From: Vibrio sp. J1-1
Lineage (GTDB): Bacteria > Pseudomonadota > Gammaproteobacteria > Enterobacterales > Vibrionaceae
DNA: 64,000 nucleotides
Assembly (NCBI RefSeq): GCF_021728395.1
Contig: NZ_JAKKCM010000002.1
Span: 372,001-436,000 of the forward strand
Direction: 5' to 3'
The position numbers and the translations under genes were made by a program. The notes below the pieces were generated by a model. The model ran no database searches. It was not told where the DNA came from and worked only from the letters and a program-made list of their open reading frames with translations. Every line of letters begins with the position of its first letter. The stretch's first letter is position 1. Shown here in pieces: positions 62,370-64,000 of the stretch.

Positions 62370-63242
62370 ATGCTGAAAAGTTATTTGTCTATCACCAAAC
62401 CGGGCATTATTTTCGGCAACCTGATTTCTGTTGCGGCGGGTTTTTTCCTTGCCGCAAAAACAGAACCTGCTAGCCTGACGTTGTTTCTGACAACGTTGGC
62501 TGGTGTGGGGCTTGTGATTGCTTCAGGTTGTGTAGTGAACAATATTTTTGACCGCGATATCGATCAAAAGATGGCGCGTACTCAGAACAGAGAGCTAGCG
62601 AAAGGTAACATCAATATTGACGTCGCGTTTGTCTATGCTTTAGCAATGTTACTGGTGGGAACGGCATTGCTGTTTCAATTAGTGAATCCGCTTTCGGCGG
62701 TCGTGGTGCTGCTAGGTTACGTTTACTACGTGTTCTTTTATACAATGTGGTACAAACGCAACTCGGTATATGGCACCTTGGTCGGAAGTATTTCTGGTGC
62801 TGTTCCGCCATTAGTTGGTTATCTGGCAGTGACAAACTTCATTAGCTTAGAAGCGATACTGTTGTTCACTATGTTCTGCCTTTGGCAAATGCCGCACTCG
62901 TACGCAATTGCCATGTTCCGCATGCAAGACTATCGAGAAGCGGGGATTCCTGTTCTGCCTGTTAAAGAGGGTATCCATAAAGCGCATCGTCATATGAAAG
63001 CTTACGTGGTGGCCTTTGGTGCAGTATCATTGGGACTCTTTTTACTCGGTGAAGCAGGGTATGAATACTTGGCTGTCGCAGCCGTTGTTTGCTTTATGTG
63101 GACAAAAGTGACTTTCCGCAGCATTGACGATGAAAACTACGTTGCTTGGTCGAAGTCGGTGTTCAAAGTCTCTTTGCTGGTGGTAATGGGAATCAGCGGT
63201 GTGCTTGGATTAGAGCTACTTCCGTTAGCGTTAGTTTATTGA
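62370..63242 (+). CDS. cyoE: Protoheme IX farnesyltransferase (heme O synthase)
   Basis: This UbiA-family membrane enzyme adds a farnesyl group to heme b to give heme O for CyoB. The prenyl-diphosphate Asp motif NNIFDRDIDQKMARTQNR, the segment YTMWYKRNSVYGTLVGSISGAVPPLVGYLAV and the second Asp-rich loop FRMQDYREAGIPVLPV are conserved across about nine helices. Last gene of the operon, eight bases after cyoD. Confidence 0.95.
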   Translation: MLKSYLSITKPGIIFGNLISVAAGFFLAAKTEPASLTLFLTTLAGVGLVIASGCVVNNIFDRDIDQKMARTQNRELAKGNINIDVAFVYALAMLLVGTALLFQLVNPLSAVVVLLGYVYYVFFYTMWYKRNSVYGTLVGSISGAVPPLVGYLAVTNFISLEAILLFTMFCLWQMPHSYAIAMFRMQDYREAGIPVLPVKEGIHKAHRHMKAYVVAFGAVSLGLFLLGEAGYEYLAVAAVVCFMWTKVTFRSIDDENYVAWSKSVFKVSLLVVMGISGVLGLELLPLALVY

Positions 63243-63364
63243 TGAGCTGCGTTTGCCTCAAGGCTTTGAGCAAAAGATGTTTGGTCTGCACCCATACCAA
63301 ACACCAAATTCCTGACCTGTAATCGTTAGGTTTATATTACTCCGCGTAAAAAGCGTAATCTCAA

Positions 63365-63405
63365 AAGGAACAGCGACATAATATATCGCTGTTCCTTCTC
63401 CTTTC
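63365..63405 (+). terminator. Terminator of the cyo operon
   Basis: AAGGAACAGCGA (63365-63376) pairs with TCGCTGTTCCTT (63386-63397), followed by CTCCTTTCT. A 12-bp stem with nine-base loop. Confidence 0.8.
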
Positions 63406-63499
63406 TCGTACGATCAAAAAGAAAGTAATCAACTGTAGGCTAACACATTGCAGCAGTGTAGGTTATCGCTTCCTCTCTAGTGGAAAAATCACGCTCAAG

Positions 63500-64000
63500 T
63501 TAGGCGTTTTCTCCTTGATAATTTAGATATTGAACGCATAGATCATGAAATGCTTTTGCTTGTGGAGAGATAGTGCGATCACTAAGCGTAAAGATGCCAA
63601 TTTGTCTTTCTAAAGGTGGATCTATCATTGGAATCCACACCAATCTAGTTTCGTTAGTCGGAAAGGCTAGCTTTGGTAAAGTGGTTACGCCAATACCCAG
63701 CTCCAAGACTGAAAATAACGACGTGATATTTTCCACTGAATAAAGCGCTTGCTGACTTAATGCTCTTGCAGGGGTTGGATCGAGAAGCGTACAGGTACCG
63801 TTACGAATAAAAGGTTGTTCAAGTAAGGTTTGCCACTCTATTCCCTCAGGGTGATTTGCAACAGGGTTATCTTTTAAACACACCACACCAATTGGATCAG
63901 ATAGCAGCGGCGTAAAGTCGATACCACCCTCATCGAGGTGAGATGGATTACCAAGCGCTAAGTCGACTTCACCAGAGAGTAGACGAGCCTCGACGCCCGC
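63500..64000 (-). CDS. LysR-family transcriptional regulator, C-terminal part (cut by window edge)
   Basis: The open frame runs off the right edge, so only the effector-binding domain is present: GVEARLLSGEVDLALGNPSHL, VCLKDNPVANHPEG and SVENITSLFSVLELGIGVTTLPKLA, the typical LysR substrate-binding pattern. The N-terminal helix-turn-helix lies outside the window. It is convergent with cyoE. An internal ATG at 63886 is not the real start. Target unknown. Confidence 0.88.
   Translation of the reverse strand, partial: AGVEARLLSGEVDLALGNPSHLDEGGIDFTPLLSDPIGVVCLKDNPVANHPEGIEWQTLLEQPFIRNGTCTLLDPTPARALSQQALYSVENITSLFSVLELGIGVTTLPKLAFPTNETRLVWIPMIDPPLERQIGIFTLSDRTISPQAKAFHDLCVQYLNYQGENA

Overview
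The window looks like a chromosomal segment of a Vibrio or close relative, possibly from the second chromosome. The protein families (VF530-type DNA-binding protein, LeuE, DUF2804, Aer-like receptor, Xds/ExeM-type nuclease, liu and mms amino-acid catabolism, cyo oxidase), moderate GC with AT-rich spacers, and Gram-negative lipoboxes all fit. No rRNA, tRNA, transposase, integrase or CRISPR array was seen. All calls come from reading the sequence; no database search was run.

Layout. (1) 1-2.8 kb: a 40-residue membrane peptide, an OsmC-type peroxidase and a DUF2804/fatty-acid-hydroxylase pair. (2) 3.0-13.9 kb: a nitrate-assimilation locus. On the minus strand: cobA (siroheme methyltransferase), nirB, nirD, a NarK/NNP nitrate transporter, a PP2C phosphatase-Ser/Thr kinase fusion and a NarL-type response regulator. 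Divergently on the plus strand: nasA, the nitrate reductase. Both sides of the cobA-nasA spacer carry a GG-N10-GC sigma54-type promoter. (3) 14-18.5 kb: a small conserved protein, a RarD-like permease and a large secreted nuclease. (4) 18.7-22.4 kb: a dctPQM TRAP transporter with gluconate kinase, headed by two GntR-like operators, so probably a gluconate importer. (5) 22.6-24.3 kb: leuE, a VF530 protein and a cold-shock protein. (6) 24.6-26.1 kb: a decayed YfcC-type permease and an AT-rich spacer with CRP-like and Fur-like boxes.

(7) 26.1-40.3 kb: a biofilm-adhesin type I secretion locus: OmpA-like lipoprotein, a 2857-residue BapA-type adhesin of Ig-like repeats, TolC-like outer-membrane protein, LapB-like ABC exporter and HlyD/LapC-like adaptor. 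The last four genes overlap or nearly abut. The adhesin contains a 1.36-kb block duplicated at an offset of exactly 1626 bp. Neither lapG nor lapD is present, but a broken EAL-domain relic lies just downstream. (8) 41.2-44.8 kb: Aer-like chemoreceptor, EamA permease and a membrane protein.

(9) 44.9-57.9 kb: branched-chain amino acid catabolism. The minus-strand liuR-A-B-C-E operon degrades leucine but lacks liuD, the biotin-carrying subunit of methylcrotonyl-CoA carboxylase. The divergent plus-strand set (thiolase, mmsA, acyl-CoA dehydrogenase, two crotonase-family enzymes, mmsB, SDR) fits valine degradation. The spacer holds a promoter with the 19-bp spacing typical of MerR regulators. (10) 58.5-63.2 kb: cyoABCDE, the cytochrome bo3 quinol oxidase, followed by a terminator and the 3' part of a LysR-family regulator that runs off the window.
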